Below, piece after piece: positions 7,665 to 16,506 of a DNA stretch of 49,818 bases; within the stretch, counting starts at the first letter, position 1, and every line of letters begins with the position of its first letter. The notes under the pieces are model-generated. The model saw only the letters and a list, made by a program, of their open reading frames with translations. It was not told the origin of the DNA and did not search any database. This DNA is from Cupriavidus sp. WGlv3 (GTDB lineage Bacteria; Pseudomonadota; Gammaproteobacteria; Burkholderiales; Burkholderiaceae), in NCBI RefSeq assembly GCF_023952475.1, contig NZ_JALHRX010000029.1, positions 1 through 49,818 of the forward strand, given 5' to 3'. A program made the translations under genes and the position numbers.

Positions 7665-8993
7665 ATGAATTTCGATGCCCTGCTGGAGCTGTTCCAGCAA
7701 CGTATTCCCACCCACCCGTGGGCGCAGATCGCGCTGTACCTGCTCGCGCTATGCCTGATTGCCGCGCTGGCGCAATGGCTGTTCGGCCATGTGATGTCGC
7801 GCATCGCCCACCGGCTGCTGAAGGTGTGGGGCAAGACCCCGTGGAGCACGGCGCTGACGCGCCATCGGGCCTACCGGCGCTTCGGGTATGCGGTGGGCTT
7901 TGCCGTGATCACCGTCGGCATCGGCGAAGTGCCGCACATGGGCCGCTATGCGCTGGCGATCGAGCGCCTCGCGCATGCCAGCCTGTGGGTGTGCTTCTTC
8001 CTGATGCTGGGCGGCGTGCTGGGGGCCTGGCAGGACGTGTACGCCAGCAGCCGCCGGGCGCAGACGCGTTCGATCAAGGGCTATATCCAGGTGGGCCGGC
8101 TGGGGCTGGGACTGGTGTGCGCGGTGCTGGTGCTGTCGATCCTGATCAACCGCTCGCCGCTGTGGATGCTGTCCGGCCTGGGCGCGCTGTCGGCGGTGCT
8201 GCTGCTGGTGTTCAAGGACACGCTGCTGTCGCTGGTCGCGAGCACGCAGCTGACCTCCAACGACATGCTGCGCATCGGCGACTGGATCGAAATGCCCCAG
8301 TGCAACGCCGACGGCTACGTCAAGGACATCGCGCTGCATACGGTCAAGGTGCAGAACTGGGACAACACCGTGACCACGGTGCCGACCTACAAGCTGTTCT
8401 CGGAGAGCTATCGCAACTACCGGCAGATGTTCGAGTCGGGCGCGCGCCGGATCAAGCGCACCTTGCGATTGGATGCCGGCAGCGTGCGCTTCCTGGAGGA
8501 CCGCGAGGTGCAGGCGCTGATGCGCTTCCGCCTGCTGCATGACTACCTCGAAGAAAAGCAGCGCGAGGTCGACGAGGCCAACCGGTTGCTGATCGCCGCC
8601 GGCAACGACCCGGTCAACCGGCGCCGGCTGACCAATATCGGCACCTTCCGCGCCTATGGCATCGCCTACCTGAAGGCGCACCCCGAGATCCACCATGACC
8701 TGCTGCTGAACGTGCGCATGATGGAGCCCGATTCGCAGGGCATCCCGGTCGAGATCTACTGCTTCACCGCGCTCACCGCGTGGATGGACTACGAGCGCAT
8801 CCAGGGCGACGTGTTCGACCACCTGCTGGCAATCCTGCCGGAACTGGGCCTGCGGCTGTACCAGGCGCCGTCGGGCGCCGACCTGAACGGCGTGCGCATC
8901 GCGCCGGTGCTTGCGGCCGCGCAGGTGGCGGCGGCGCAGGCGGTCCAGCATGCCCCGGCCAACGGCGCTGCCGCGGGCAGCCATCCGCTGTAG
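7665..8993 (+). CDS. MscS-family mechanosensitive channel, YbdG-like
   Basis: An inner-membrane mechanosensitive channel of the MscS superfamily, 442 residues. About five hydrophobic segments lie in residues 15-180. The beta domain follows with RIGDWIEMP, VKVQNWDNTVTTVPTYKL and RRIKRTLRL, closely resembling E. coli YbdG (MscM). A long C-terminal helical region carries an Ala-rich tail. I start at the Met before NFDALL; the open frame extends 22 codons further but lacks hydrophobic or conserved content. Its role is release of solutes on hypo-osmotic shock. Confidence 0.9.
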   Translation: MNFDALLELFQQRIPTHPWAQIALYLLALCLIAALAQWLFGHVMSRIAHRLLKVWGKTPWSTALTRHRAYRRFGYAVGFAVITVGIGEVPHMGRYALAIERLAHASLWVCFFLMLGGVLGAWQDVYASSRRAQTRSIKGYIQVGRLGLGLVCAVLVLSILINRSPLWMLSGLGALSAVLLLVFKDTLLSLVASTQLTSNDMLRIGDWIEMPQCNADGYVKDIALHTVKVQNWDNTVTTVPTYKLFSESYRNYRQMFESGARRIKRTLRLDAGSVRFLEDREVQALMRFRLLHDYLEEKQREVDEANRLLIAAGNDPVNRRRLTNIGTFRAYGIAYLKAHPEIHHDLLLNVRMMEPDSQGIPVEIYCFTALTAWMDYERIQGDVFDHLLAILPELGLRLYQAPSGADLNGVRIAPVLAAAQVAAAQAVQHAPANGAAAGSHPL

Positions 8994-9029
8994 CGGGGCG
9001 CGCTTCGGCGCTGCCAGCGTTGCGGCGGC

Positions 9030-10235
9030 TCAGCCGACCGCGCGCGGGCGCACGCGGCTGGCGGCTTCCTTCGCGCGCGTGCGCGCGGTGTCGACGTCGT
9101 CGGCGTAGGCCAGCGCCACGCCCATGCGGCGGCGGGCGAAGCTCTCCGGCTTGCCGAACAGCCGCAGCTCGGTCTGCGGCACCCGCAGGGCCTGGTCGAC
9201 GCCGTCGAAGACCACCCCCTGGGCCTCGACGCCGCCGTAGATCACGGCGCTGGCGCCGGGGCTGCGCAGCGTGGTGTCGACCGGCAGGCCGAGGATGGCG
9301 CGCGCATGCAGCTCGAATTCGTTCTGCCACTGCGTGGCCATGGTGACCATGCCGGTGTCGTGCGGGCGCGGGCTGACCTCGCTGAACCAGACCTGCTCGC
9401 CCTTGACGAACAGCTCGACGCCGAACAGGCCCATGCCGCCCAGGTCGGCGGTAACCGCCTGCGCGATGCGCTGGGCGCTGGCGAGCGCAGCCGGATGCAT
9501 CGGCTGCGGCTGCCAGCTCTCGACATAGTCGCCGCTGACCTGCACGTGGCCGATCGGCGCGCAGAACTGCGTTTCCACCTGGCCGCTGGCACCCACCGCG
9601 CGCACCGTCAGCAGCGTGATCTCGTAGTCGAAATCGATAAAGCCCTCGACGATCACGCGGCCGTGGCTGACGCGGCCGCCGGCCATGGCGTAGTCCCACG
9701 CCGCCTGCACGCCCTCGGGGCCGTCGATCTTGCTCTGGCCCTTGCCGGAGCTGCTCATCACCGGCTTGACCACGCACGGGTAGCCGATGCCGCCGTCGAT
9801 CGCGGCCTGCAGCTCCGCGAGCGAATCGCAGAACTGGTAGGGGCTGGTGGGCAGGCCGAGCGACTCGGCGGCGAGCCGGCGGATGCCTTCGCGGTCCATG
9901 GTCAGGCGCGCGGCGCGGGCGGTCGGAATTACGCGCACGGTGCCGGCGGCTTCCAGCGTTTCCAGCATCGGTGTGGCGATGGCCTCGATCTCGGGCACCA
10001 CCAGGTGCGGCTTCTCGGCTTCGATCAGCGCCTTGAGCTGTTCCGGGTCGCTCATGGCGATGGTGCGCGCGTGGTGCGCGACCTGCTGGCCCGGTGCGTG
10101 GTCATAGCGGTCGACGGCGATGGTCTCGACGCCGAGGCGCTGCAGCGCGATCAGCACCTCCTTGCCGAGCTCGCCGGAGCCGAGCAGCATCACTTTGGTG
10201 GCGGAGGGGGAAAGGGGCGTTCCGAGGGTGGTCAT
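9030..10235 (-). CDS. purT: Formate-dependent phosphoribosylglycinamide formyltransferase PurT
   Basis: An ATP-grasp enzyme converting GAR plus formate and ATP to formyl-GAR, the folate-independent third step of purine synthesis. At 401 residues it has the normal length. The N-terminal Rossmann-like PreATP-grasp domain has LLGSGELGKEV. The central ATP-grasp has VVKPVMSSSGKGQS and LGGMGLFGVELFVKG, then SEVSPRPHDTGMVTM near the active site. The gene stands alone on the minus strand, convergent with the MscS-like gene. Confidence 0.95.
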   Translation of the reverse strand: MTTLGTPLSPSATKVMLLGSGELGKEVLIALQRLGVETIAVDRYDHAPGQQVAHHARTIAMSDPEQLKALIEAEKPHLVVPEIEAIATPMLETLEAAGTVRVIPTARAARLTMDREGIRRLAAESLGLPTSPYQFCDSLAELQAAIDGGIGYPCVVKPVMSSSGKGQSKIDGPEGVQAAWDYAMAGGRVSHGRVIVEGFIDFDYEITLLTVRAVGASGQVETQFCAPIGHVQVSGDYVESWQPQPMHPAALASAQRIAQAVTADLGGMGLFGVELFVKGEQVWFSEVSPRPHDTGMVTMATQWQNEFELHARAILGLPVDTTLRSPGASAVIYGGVEAQGVVFDGVDQALRVPQTELRLFGKPESFARRRMGVALAYADDVDTARTRAKEAASRVRPRAVG

Positions 10236-10306
10236 GGCGGCGGGGCGGCGAAGCGCAGGGAAAACCGCGATTGTACGTGCTGCCGAGCGCGCCGGCGCCG
10301 CCGGGC

Positions 10307-10786
10307 CTAGTCTTCGGCGTCGCGCGAGCCGGTGGGGCGTCGCGCCGCCTGGTCCTTGCGGTCGGCCGCCTCGGCCTCGGCCGGGCTCGAGGCGACGCCG
10401 TACATGCCGTGGCGCGGCGTGCCCGGGGGCAGGTTGCCGAGATCGGTGGGCTGGTAGGGGTGCGGCCCCGGCGGCGGCTGCGAGGTGTCGCTGGACGGAT
10501 GCGCGCGGCCGCTCAGCTTCTCGTCGCGGGTCACGCTGTGGCCGCCGTAGTGGTAGTCGGTCAGCGAGCCTTCATGCGCGGGCGCCGAAGGGGCCGGCGC
10601 GCCGGAGATATCGGCCACGCGTACCGGGATCGACGGATAGACCTGCTGGGCGCCCGCGATCGCCATCTCGGGCGAGTCGAACTCGCCGTCGAGCCGCTCC
10701 GGCGCGCCCTTGCCGGTGCGCATTTCCAGGTGCCAGCGGCCGTCTTCCGGGCCGCACACCAGGATTTCCTGTTCGGTCGAGGTCAT
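10307..10786 (-). CDS. Hypothetical protein, Pro/Ala-rich C-terminus
   Basis: A 159-residue protein I do not recognise. Residues 1-60 look like a small folded domain (EILVCGPEDGRWHLEMRTG, then a segment predicted as mixed strand/helix). Residues 65-159 are low-complexity and likely disordered, with PPPGPHPYQP and charged repeats. It has no signal peptide or membrane segment. The strong ribosome binding site AAGGAGG, 6 nt before the ATG, argues that it is a real gene. It lies 71 nt upstream of purT on the same strand and may be cotranscribed. Confidence 0.72.
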   Translation of the reverse strand: MTSTEQEILVCGPEDGRWHLEMRTGKGAPERLDGEFDSPEMAIAGAQQVYPSIPVRVADISGAPAPSAPAHEGSLTDYHYGGHSVTRDEKLSGRAHPSSDTSQPPPGPHPYQPTDLGNLPPGTPRHGMYGVASSPAEAEAADRKDQAARRPTGSRDAED

Positions 10787-10942
10787 GGGGGCCTCCTTGG
10801 GTCTGAGCGTTGCGTCTCTGCGCAGACAGGCACGAACCGTTCCAGCGGCACCCCCGCGCCGTAGCGGCCTGTGCGGTTGCCGCGTGACGCCAGATTTACA
10901 ACCTGCGCCGATTCTTACCGCTGGCGCGGGGCACCGGACGGC

Positions 10943-12187
10943 TCAGGGCGTCGCCATCAACGGCGGCCGCGGCCGCGTCACCACCGCGAAAGCGATCTGC
11001 GCGAGCCCCGCCGCCAGCCCCAGCGCCACCCCGGCCTGCCAGGCCACGGTATAGGAGCCGAGCGCGTCATAGACCAGCCCGCCGCCGAAGGCGCCGACAA
11101 AGCTGCCGATCTGGTGGCTGAAGAAGGCCACGCCGCCCAGCATCGCCTGCCAGCGCAGGCCGAAGGTCTCGGCGATCCAGCCCGACACCAGCGGCGCCAC
11201 CCCCAGCCACAAAAAGCCCATCACCGCGGCGAACACCAGCGTGCTTTGCGGCGTCGGTGCCGACGAGAAATACCAGGTCAGCGCCAGCGAACGCAGCGTA
11301 TAGATGCCGCCCAGCAGCATCAGCTTGTTGTAGCGGCCGCCGGCCCAGCCGAAGAAGATGCTGCCCAGCACGTTGAAGCCGCCGATCACGCCCAGCGCCT
11401 CGGCGCTCAGCATCGGGTCCATGCCGCACACGTCCAGATACGACGGCAGGTGCGTGGTCAGGAACACCAGCTGCATGCCGCAGACAAAGTACGCCAGCGC
11501 CATCACCACGAACGGCGCGTGGCGCAGCGCGGTGCCCAGCGCCTGGCGCGCGTTGTCCTGGCCAATCCCCGCCGGTGTCGCCAGCGGCAGCCGGTCGACG
11601 CGCCCGGCCGACCACGCCGCCGGCAGCATCACCAGCGCCAGCAGCACGAACGCGGCCAGCCCGGTGCGCCAGCCATACGCCTGCGTCACCATCTGCCCGA
11701 TCGGCGCCGCCAGCAGCGCGCCCAGCGAACCGGCGCCCGACACCAGCCCCAGCACCGTGCTGCGCAGCGCCGCCGGCACCGGCCGCGCCGCCACCGCCAT
11801 TGCCAGCGCGCTGCCGGTGCAGGCCATCGACGCGCCGATGGCCACGCCCGCGCCGAGCGTGACGCCGACCAGGCTGTGCGCGGTCGCCAGCAGCACCAGC
11901 CCGATCACGTACAGCAGCGAGCCCGCCATCATCAGCGGACGGAAGCCGATGCGCGTGGCCCAGGCGCCGGCGAGCGGCTGCAGCAGGCCCCACGCCAGGT
12001 TCTGCACGGCGATGGCGACGGTGAAATCCGACACCGAGATGCCGATGTCGCGCGTCAGCGGCGGCATGAAGATGCCCAGGCTCTGGCGCAGGCCCATGGC
12101 CAGGCTGAGCATCACGGACGCGCCGAGCAGGATCGGCAGCGCCGGGCGCAGGCCTGCATAGCGGGAAGGGGCGGGGGAGAGGGGCAC
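10943..12187 (-). CDS. Major facilitator superfamily transporter
   Basis: A 12-helix inner-membrane transporter of about 414 residues. GLRQSLGIFMPPLTRD in helix 1 and the A-motif-like GAWATRIGFRPLMMAG after helix 2 recall the oxalate/formate antiporter-like and YbfB-like MFS groups. I chose a GTG start at 12187. The frame is open to a TTG at 12325, but the extra 46 residues are polar and unlike an MFS N-terminus; a TTG at residue 28 of the longer frame is the alternative. It lies downstream of a Bug-type binding protein gene, so it may carry a related organic acid. Substrate unknown. Confidence 0.83.
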   Translation of the reverse strand: MPLSPAPSRYAGLRPALPILLGASVMLSLAMGLRQSLGIFMPPLTRDIGISVSDFTVAIAVQNLAWGLLQPLAGAWATRIGFRPLMMAGSLLYVIGLVLLATAHSLVGVTLGAGVAIGASMACTGSALAMAVAARPVPAALRSTVLGLVSGAGSLGALLAAPIGQMVTQAYGWRTGLAAFVLLALVMLPAAWSAGRVDRLPLATPAGIGQDNARQALGTALRHAPFVVMALAYFVCGMQLVFLTTHLPSYLDVCGMDPMLSAEALGVIGGFNVLGSIFFGWAGGRYNKLMLLGGIYTLRSLALTWYFSSAPTPQSTLVFAAVMGFLWLGVAPLVSGWIAETFGLRWQAMLGGVAFFSHQIGSFVGAFGGGLVYDALGSYTVAWQAGVALGLAAGLAQIAFAVVTRPRPPLMATP

Positions 12188-12335
12188 GGTTGGTCTCGTC
12201 GCGGGGTTATCGTTATCGTTGTGGGCCCCGGGCGCCTTCCATGTCTGCAATGTCTGTGATTTAAGCGGGCACTGAATATACCGCAGGGTAGGGCGAGGGT
12301 ATGCCGCGGCGCCCCGCCGTGTCAATTTGGCTTTG

Positions 12336-12374
12336 GGCCGGGCGGCCTTCCGTTTTCGTAAAGGCGGCCCGGCC
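12336..12374 (-). terminator. GC-rich hairpin after the Bug-type receptor gene
   Basis: Two 14-nt arms (12336-12349 and 12361-12374) pair with one mismatch around an 11-nt loop, beginning 15 nt past the stop of the binding-protein gene. There is no U-run, so termination by this hairpin alone is uncertain. It separates the binding protein from the MFS gene on the same strand. Confidence 0.45.
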
Positions 12375-12388
12375 AGGCCCCGGCGGGA

Positions 12389-13414
12389 TCAATCCAGGCT
12401 GACCTTCGACGCGCGGATGGTCTCGCCCCAGCGCTGGATTTCGCCGCGCACCAGCGCGGCGAACTTCGGCTGCGGTTCGCCGCCGGCAACGCCGCCCATG
12501 TCGCGCAAGCGCGCGACCACCTCGGGATCGCGCATGGCCCTGCCCAGCGCCTCCTGCAGCGCCGTGGCCACCGCCGGCGGGGTCTTGGCCGGGGCGAAGA
12601 AGCCCAGCCAGCCCATCACCACGAAGTCCTTGACGCCGGCTTGCGCCATGGTGGGCACGTCGGGCAGCGCGGGCAGGCGCTCGGCGCTGGTCACCGCCAG
12701 CGCGCGCAGCTTGCCGGCGCGGATCTGCGGCAGCGCTTGCGTCAGGTTGTCGAACATGAAGGTGGTTTCGCCCGCCAGCACCGAAGTGGTCGCCGGCGTC
12801 GAGCCCTTGTACGGCACGTGGATGACCTCGGTGCCGGTGCGCAGCCGGAACAGTTCCGCGGTCAGGTGGGTGGTCTGGCCGATGCCGGCCGAGGCATAGG
12901 AATACTTGCCCGGCGACTGCTTGAGCTGCGCCACCAGCTCGGCCACACTGCGCACTGGCGCCTGCGCGCCGACCACCAGCACGTTGGCGAACGAGATCAG
13001 GTCGGTCAGCGGCAGGAAATCCTGCGGCTGGTAGGACAGCTGCTTGTAGGCGCTGTAGTTGATGGCATGCGAGCCGGTATTGCCGACCAGCAGCGTGTAG
13101 CCGTCCGGCGCCGCGCGCATGAGGGCCTGCGTGCCGATGATGCCGCCGCTGCCGGGCTTGTTGTCGACCACCACCGGCTGGCCGAGGATCGCCGACAGCT
13201 TCTGCGCCACCAGCCGCGTCGGGATATCGGTGGTGCCGCCGGGCGCGCCGGGCACGATGATGGTGATGGGCCGCTCGGGCCAGGCGGCGGCATGCGCGGC
13301 CGCGGGGACCATGCAGGGCAGCGCCGCGGCAGTGGCCAGCAGCAGTGCTGCGCTGCGATGGGCCAGCGCTGGGGCCAGCGATGGGAACAACGATGCGGGC
13401 AGCTTGGGTGTCAT
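12389..13414 (-). CDS. Tripartite tricarboxylate transporter substrate-binding protein (Bug family)
   Basis: A 341-residue periplasmic binding protein. The N-terminus is a Sec signal peptide with cleavage likely after AAAHA (about residue 41). The mature part begins WPERPITIIVPGAPGGTTD, the Bug-family hallmark, and continues with VVVDNKPGSGG and the first-lobe PDGYTLLVGN motif. The GGAGGAG ribosome binding site fixes the start. No TctA/TctB membrane partners are encoded nearby, so it is one of the many orphan Bug receptors of this bacterial group. Ligand unknown, probably a carboxylate. Confidence 0.92.
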   Translation of the reverse strand: MTPKLPASLFPSLAPALAHRSAALLLATAAALPCMVPAAAHAAAWPERPITIIVPGAPGGTTDIPTRLVAQKLSAILGQPVVVDNKPGSGGIIGTQALMRAAPDGYTLLVGNTGSHAINYSAYKQLSYQPQDFLPLTDLISFANVLVVGAQAPVRSVAELVAQLKQSPGKYSYASAGIGQTTHLTAELFRLRTGTEVIHVPYKGSTPATTSVLAGETTFMFDNLTQALPQIRAGKLRALAVTSAERLPALPDVPTMAQAGVKDFVVMGWLGFFAPAKTPPAVATALQEALGRAMRDPEVVARLRDMGGVAGGEPQPKFAALVRGEIQRWGETIRASKVSLD

Positions 13415-13456
13415 GGGTCTCCTCCACGTATGTTTATGGGCTGCTTGGCAAGGCAA

Positions 13457-13483
13457 GAACGGCCGGCTTGCGGCCGGCCGTTC
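13457..13483 (-). terminator. Strong hairpin at the end of the thiolase-SDR-hydratase operon
   Basis: A perfect 11-bp stem (GAACGGCCGGC with GCCGGCCGTTC) and 5-nt loop lie 20 nt past the hydratase stop. On the minus strand the stem is followed by TTGCC, only weakly U-rich. Position and stability support a transcript end before the next gene. Confidence 0.6.
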
Positions 13484-13503
13484 TCAGTTCAGGTGCGGGC
13501 GTT

Positions 13504-14268
13504 TCACTTGCCCGTCCACACCGGCTTGCGCTTCTCGGCGAAGGCGGCGGCGCCCTCGCGCGCGTCGGCCGAGGTAAAGACCGGGTCGATCAGCGGCTTC
13601 TGCTTCACGAACATTTCCTCGCGGGTCCAGTCGCCGGACTGCGCCACCACCTGCTTGCTGGCGGCGATGGCCAGCGGCCCGTTGGCGCCGACCGCGTCGG
13701 CCAGCTGCAGCGCGGCGTCGAGCGCGCCGCCGGCATCGGTCAGGCGGTTGACCAGGCCCAGCTCGTAGGCGCGCTCGGCCGGCAGCATGTCGCCGGTCAG
13801 CGCGTATTCCATCGCCACGTGGTAGGGCACGCGGCGCGGCAGGCGGATCAGGCCTCCGGCGGCGGCGGCCAGGCCGCGCTTGACCTCGGGCAGGCCGAAC
13901 TTGGCCGCGCGCGAGGCCACCACCAGGTCGCACGCCAGCACGAGTTCGAAGCCGCCGGCGAGCGCATAGCCCTCGACCGCGGCAATCAGCACCTTGCGCG
14001 GCGGCTGCTCGGTCACGCCGCCGAAGCCGCGGCCGGGAATGCTCGGGCGCTTGCCGGCCAGAAAGCCCTTCAGGTCCATGCCGGAGCAGAAGGTGCCGCC
14101 GGCACCGGTCAGCACCGCCAGGCTCAGGTCAGCGCGCGCGTCGAGTTCATCCAGCGCGGCGGCAATCGCGGTGGCGGTCTCGAAGTCCATCGCATTGCGG
14201 GCCTCGGGACGGTTGATGGTCAGCACCATCACGTTGCCGCGGATTTCCTTCAGCAGGGTATCGCTCAT
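13504..14268 (-). CDS. Enoyl-CoA hydratase/isomerase (crotonase family)
   Basis: A 254-residue cytoplasmic crotonase-fold enzyme. The oxyanion-hole loops are GTFCSGMDLKGF (about 58-69) and EGYALAGGFE. Both catalytic glutamates of classical hydratases are present: Glu108 in GGFELVLACD and Glu128 in FGLPEVKRGL. Hydration of an enoyl-CoA is therefore likely. It has a GGAGAG ribosome binding site and is the last gene of a three-gene operon with an SDR dehydrogenase and a thiolase, together covering three beta-oxidation steps. Confidence 0.9.
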   Translation of the reverse strand: MSDTLLKEIRGNVMVLTINRPEARNAMDFETATAIAAALDELDARADLSLAVLTGAGGTFCSGMDLKGFLAGKRPSIPGRGFGGVTEQPPRKVLIAAVEGYALAGGFELVLACDLVVASRAAKFGLPEVKRGLAAAAGGLIRLPRRVPYHVAMEYALTGDMLPAERAYELGLVNRLTDAGGALDAALQLADAVGANGPLAIAASKQVVAQSGDWTREEMFVKQKPLIDPVFTSADAREGAAAFAEKRKPVWTGK

Positions 14269-14295
14269 CAGTTCTCTCCTGTCTGGTCGGCCGGT

Positions 14296-15060
14296 TCAGC
14301 GCGGTGCCATGCGGATGGCGCCGTCCAGGCGGATGGTTTCGCCGTTGAGCATCGGGTTCTCGAGGATATGCAGCGCGGTCGAGGCGTATTCGTCGGGCGC
14401 GCCCAGGCGCGCCGGGTGCGGCACCATGGCGCCGAGCGAGGCGCGCACGTTCTCCGGCAGCTTGGCCAGCAGCGGGGTGTCGAACAGCCCCGGGGCGATG
14501 GTGCAGACGCGGATCGCGCGTTGCGCCAGGTCGCGCGCGGCCACCAGCGTCATGCCGACGATGCCGGCCTTGGCCGAGGCATAGGGAATCTGGCCGATCT
14601 GGCCTTCGTAGGCCGCCACCGACGCGGTCAGCACGCAGGCGCCGCGTTCGCCGTCGACCAGCTCGTTCTTCGCCATGCGCGCGGCACCGAGTCGCAGCGC
14701 GTTGAAGGTGCCGATCAGGTTGATGCGCACGATCGACTCGTACTTTTCCAGCGAGCCCGGCGAGCCGTCTTTCTCGACCACGCGCACCGGGCCGCCCAGG
14801 CCGGCGCAATGGATCAGCGCGCGCAGCGGGGCGATGGCCTCGGCGGCGTCGTAGACCGCGTTCATCTGGTCGGTGTCGGTCACGTCGGCCTTGACGAAGC
14901 GGACCTTGCCGCCGAACTCGTCGACCACGGCGTTGCCGCGCTCTTCCGACAGGTCGGCGATGACCACGTCGACGCCGCGTTCCACCAGGCGCCGCACGCA
15001 GGCCAGGCCCAGGCCGGAAGCGCCGCCGGTGACGACGGCGGACATATTGGTCAGTTTCAT
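14296..15060 (-). CDS. Short-chain dehydrogenase, 3-hydroxyacyl-CoA dehydrogenase type II-like
   Basis: A 254-residue SDR. The cofactor motif is TGGASGLG (11-18). Asp36 after the second strand indicates NAD rather than NADP. The catalytic set is Ser147, Tyr160 and Lys164 (YASAKAG). GLFDTPLLAKLPE and the C-terminal NGETIRLDGAIRM resemble the HSD10/type II 3-hydroxyacyl-CoA dehydrogenase group. Lying between hydratase and thiolase genes with gaps of 27 and 51 nt, it most likely oxidises the 3-hydroxyacyl-CoA intermediate of the same pathway. Confidence 0.9.
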   Translation of the reverse strand: MKLTNMSAVVTGGASGLGLACVRRLVERGVDVVIADLSEERGNAVVDEFGGKVRFVKADVTDTDQMNAVYDAAEAIAPLRALIHCAGLGGPVRVVEKDGSPGSLEKYESIVRINLIGTFNALRLGAARMAKNELVDGERGACVLTASVAAYEGQIGQIPYASAKAGIVGMTLVAARDLAQRAIRVCTIAPGLFDTPLLAKLPENVRASLGAMVPHPARLGAPDEYASTALHILENPMLNGETIRLDGAIRMAPR

Positions 15061-15111
15061 GGGTGTCTCCTTGATTGGGGATCGGGATGGCGGAATGGGG
15101 CAGGGCGCCGC

Positions 15112-16290
15112 TTACAGGCGCTCGATGATGGTGGCGTTGGCCATGCCGCCGGCTTCGCACATCGACTGCAGGCCATAGCGCTGGCCGCTGTCTTCCAGCG
15201 CATGCAGCATGGTGGTCATCAGCCGCACGCCCGAGGCGCCCAGCGGATGGCCCAGCGCGATCGCGCCGCCGCGCGGGTTCAGGCGCGCCGGGTCGGCGCC
15301 GAGCGCGCGCTGCCAGGCCAGCGGCACGCAGGCAAAGGCTTCGTTGATTTCGTAGTGGTCGATCTGCTCCAGCTTCAGGCCGCTCTTCTTGATGGCACGC
15401 TGGCTGGCGGGAATGGGAGCGGTCAGCATCGCGATCGGGTCGTCGCCGCAGACGTCGAACGCGACGAAGCGCGCGCGCGGCTTCAAACCCAGGCGCTGCG
15501 CCATCGCTTCGCTCATCAGCAGCATCGCGGCGGCGCCGTCGCTGATCTGCGAAGCATTGCCCGCGGTCACGTTCCAGCCGATCTGCGGGAAGCGCGCGCT
15601 CAGCTCGTCGTTGCGGAACGACGCCTGCAGCGTGCCCAGCTTCTCCACCGAGGTGCCGGGGCGGATGGTCTCGTCGTGCTCGACCACGCCGTTGGGGGTG
15701 CTGATGCCGACGATCTCGCGGCGGAACGCGCCGCTTTCGCGCGCGGCGGCGGCCAGTTCGTGCGAGCGGGCCGAGTAGCCGTCCATCTGCTCGCGCGACA
15801 GCTCATACTTTGCCGCGACCAGCTCGGCCGCGACGCCCTGCGACACCAGGCCCGGTGCGTAGCGCGCCTCCATCGACGGGCCATACGGGTTCTGGCCGAT
15901 GCGCGCCGAGCCCATCGGCACCCGGCTCATCGACTCGATGCCGCAGGCGATGACGATGTCATAGGCGCCGGCCATGATGCCCTGCGCGGCAAAGTGCACC
16001 GCCTGCTGGCTCGAGCCGCACTTGCGGTCGATGGTGGTAGCCGGCACGTGCTCGGGGAACCCCGCCGCCAGCCACGCCACCCGGCCGGGGCCGGCGGATT
16101 GCTCGCCCGCCTGCGTCACGCAGCCGGTGATGACGTCGTCGACCAGGCCCGGGTCCAGCCGGTTGCGCTCGACCAGGGCCTTGAGCACCTGCGCCAGCAG
16201 TTCGGTGGCATGGAGTTCGGTAAAGGCCGAGCCCGGCTTGGAGCGGCCCATCGGGCTGCGGATGGCGTCGACGATGACGGCTTGTTGCAT
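15112..16290 (-). CDS. Acetyl-CoA acyltransferase (thiolase)
   Basis: A 392-residue thiolase that cleaves 3-ketoacyl-CoA with CoA. The acylated cysteine is Cys91 (DRKCGSSQQA); His348 lies in GHPLGASG. The second active-site cysteine is Cys378 in SMCEAGG, where most thiolases have CxGGG, a modest deviation. NEAFA is conserved. The start at 16290 has AGGAG 9 nt upstream; the open frame beyond is a shadow of the IclR gene. First gene of the thiolase-SDR-hydratase operon, divergent from an IclR regulator. The preferred chain type cannot be read from sequence. Confidence 0.93.
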   Translation of the reverse strand: MQQAVIVDAIRSPMGRSKPGSAFTELHATELLAQVLKALVERNRLDPGLVDDVITGCVTQAGEQSAGPGRVAWLAAGFPEHVPATTIDRKCGSSQQAVHFAAQGIMAGAYDIVIACGIESMSRVPMGSARIGQNPYGPSMEARYAPGLVSQGVAAELVAAKYELSREQMDGYSARSHELAAAARESGAFRREIVGISTPNGVVEHDETIRPGTSVEKLGTLQASFRNDELSARFPQIGWNVTAGNASQISDGAAAMLLMSEAMAQRLGLKPRARFVAFDVCGDDPIAMLTAPIPASQRAIKKSGLKLEQIDHYEINEAFACVPLAWQRALGADPARLNPRGGAIALGHPLGASGVRLMTTMLHALEDSGQRYGLQSMCEAGGMANATIIERL

Positions 16291-16348
16291 GCGAAGTCTC
16301 CTGAGAAAGCTGAGCGTTGCGAGTCGTGCGAGGGATATTGAGACGTCT

Positions 16349-16373
16349 GTATCGAAAAGTGATCGTCCGATAC
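16349..16373. promoter_or_regulatory. Inverted repeat upstream of thiolase gene
   Basis: GTATCG (16349-16354) and CGATAC (16368-16373) form a 6-bp dyad with a 13-nt spacer, about 60 bp upstream of the thiolase start and within the divergent promoter region. Candidate operator for the adjacent IclR protein, by position only. Confidence 0.35.
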
Positions 16374-16462
16374 GATGAATTGGGATTCTGGCGTCGGAAA
16401 AACGCCATGTAAACGTAAAAAGCGTGGTTTGACTTTCGAAAAGGCGAAGGGCAACATCCGGG

Positions 16463-16484
16463 TTTTGAGACCCGAGTATCAAAA
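16463..16484. promoter_or_regulatory. Inverted repeat just upstream of the IclR gene
   Basis: TTTTGA (16463-16468) and TCAAAA (16479-16484) form a dyad with a 10-nt spacer ending 22 nt before the IclR ATG. This position would suit autorepression. No binding motif is known for this regulator, so the assignment is inference. Confidence 0.35.
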
Positions 16485-16506
16485 AACTCCATATCCAGGT
16501 CCTGCG

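Noticed and set aside
10817..10826. Perfect palindrome TCTGCGCAGA upstream of the 159-residue hypothetical gene
   Set aside because: A 10-bp palindrome of this GC content is expected by chance and nothing ties it to a regulator.
13345..16341. Very long open frame on the plus strand antisense to the hydratase-SDR-thiolase operon
   Set aside because: It reads as Ala/Arg/His/Gln-rich low-complexity sequence caused by high GC at third positions; the minus strand carries complete enzyme motifs.
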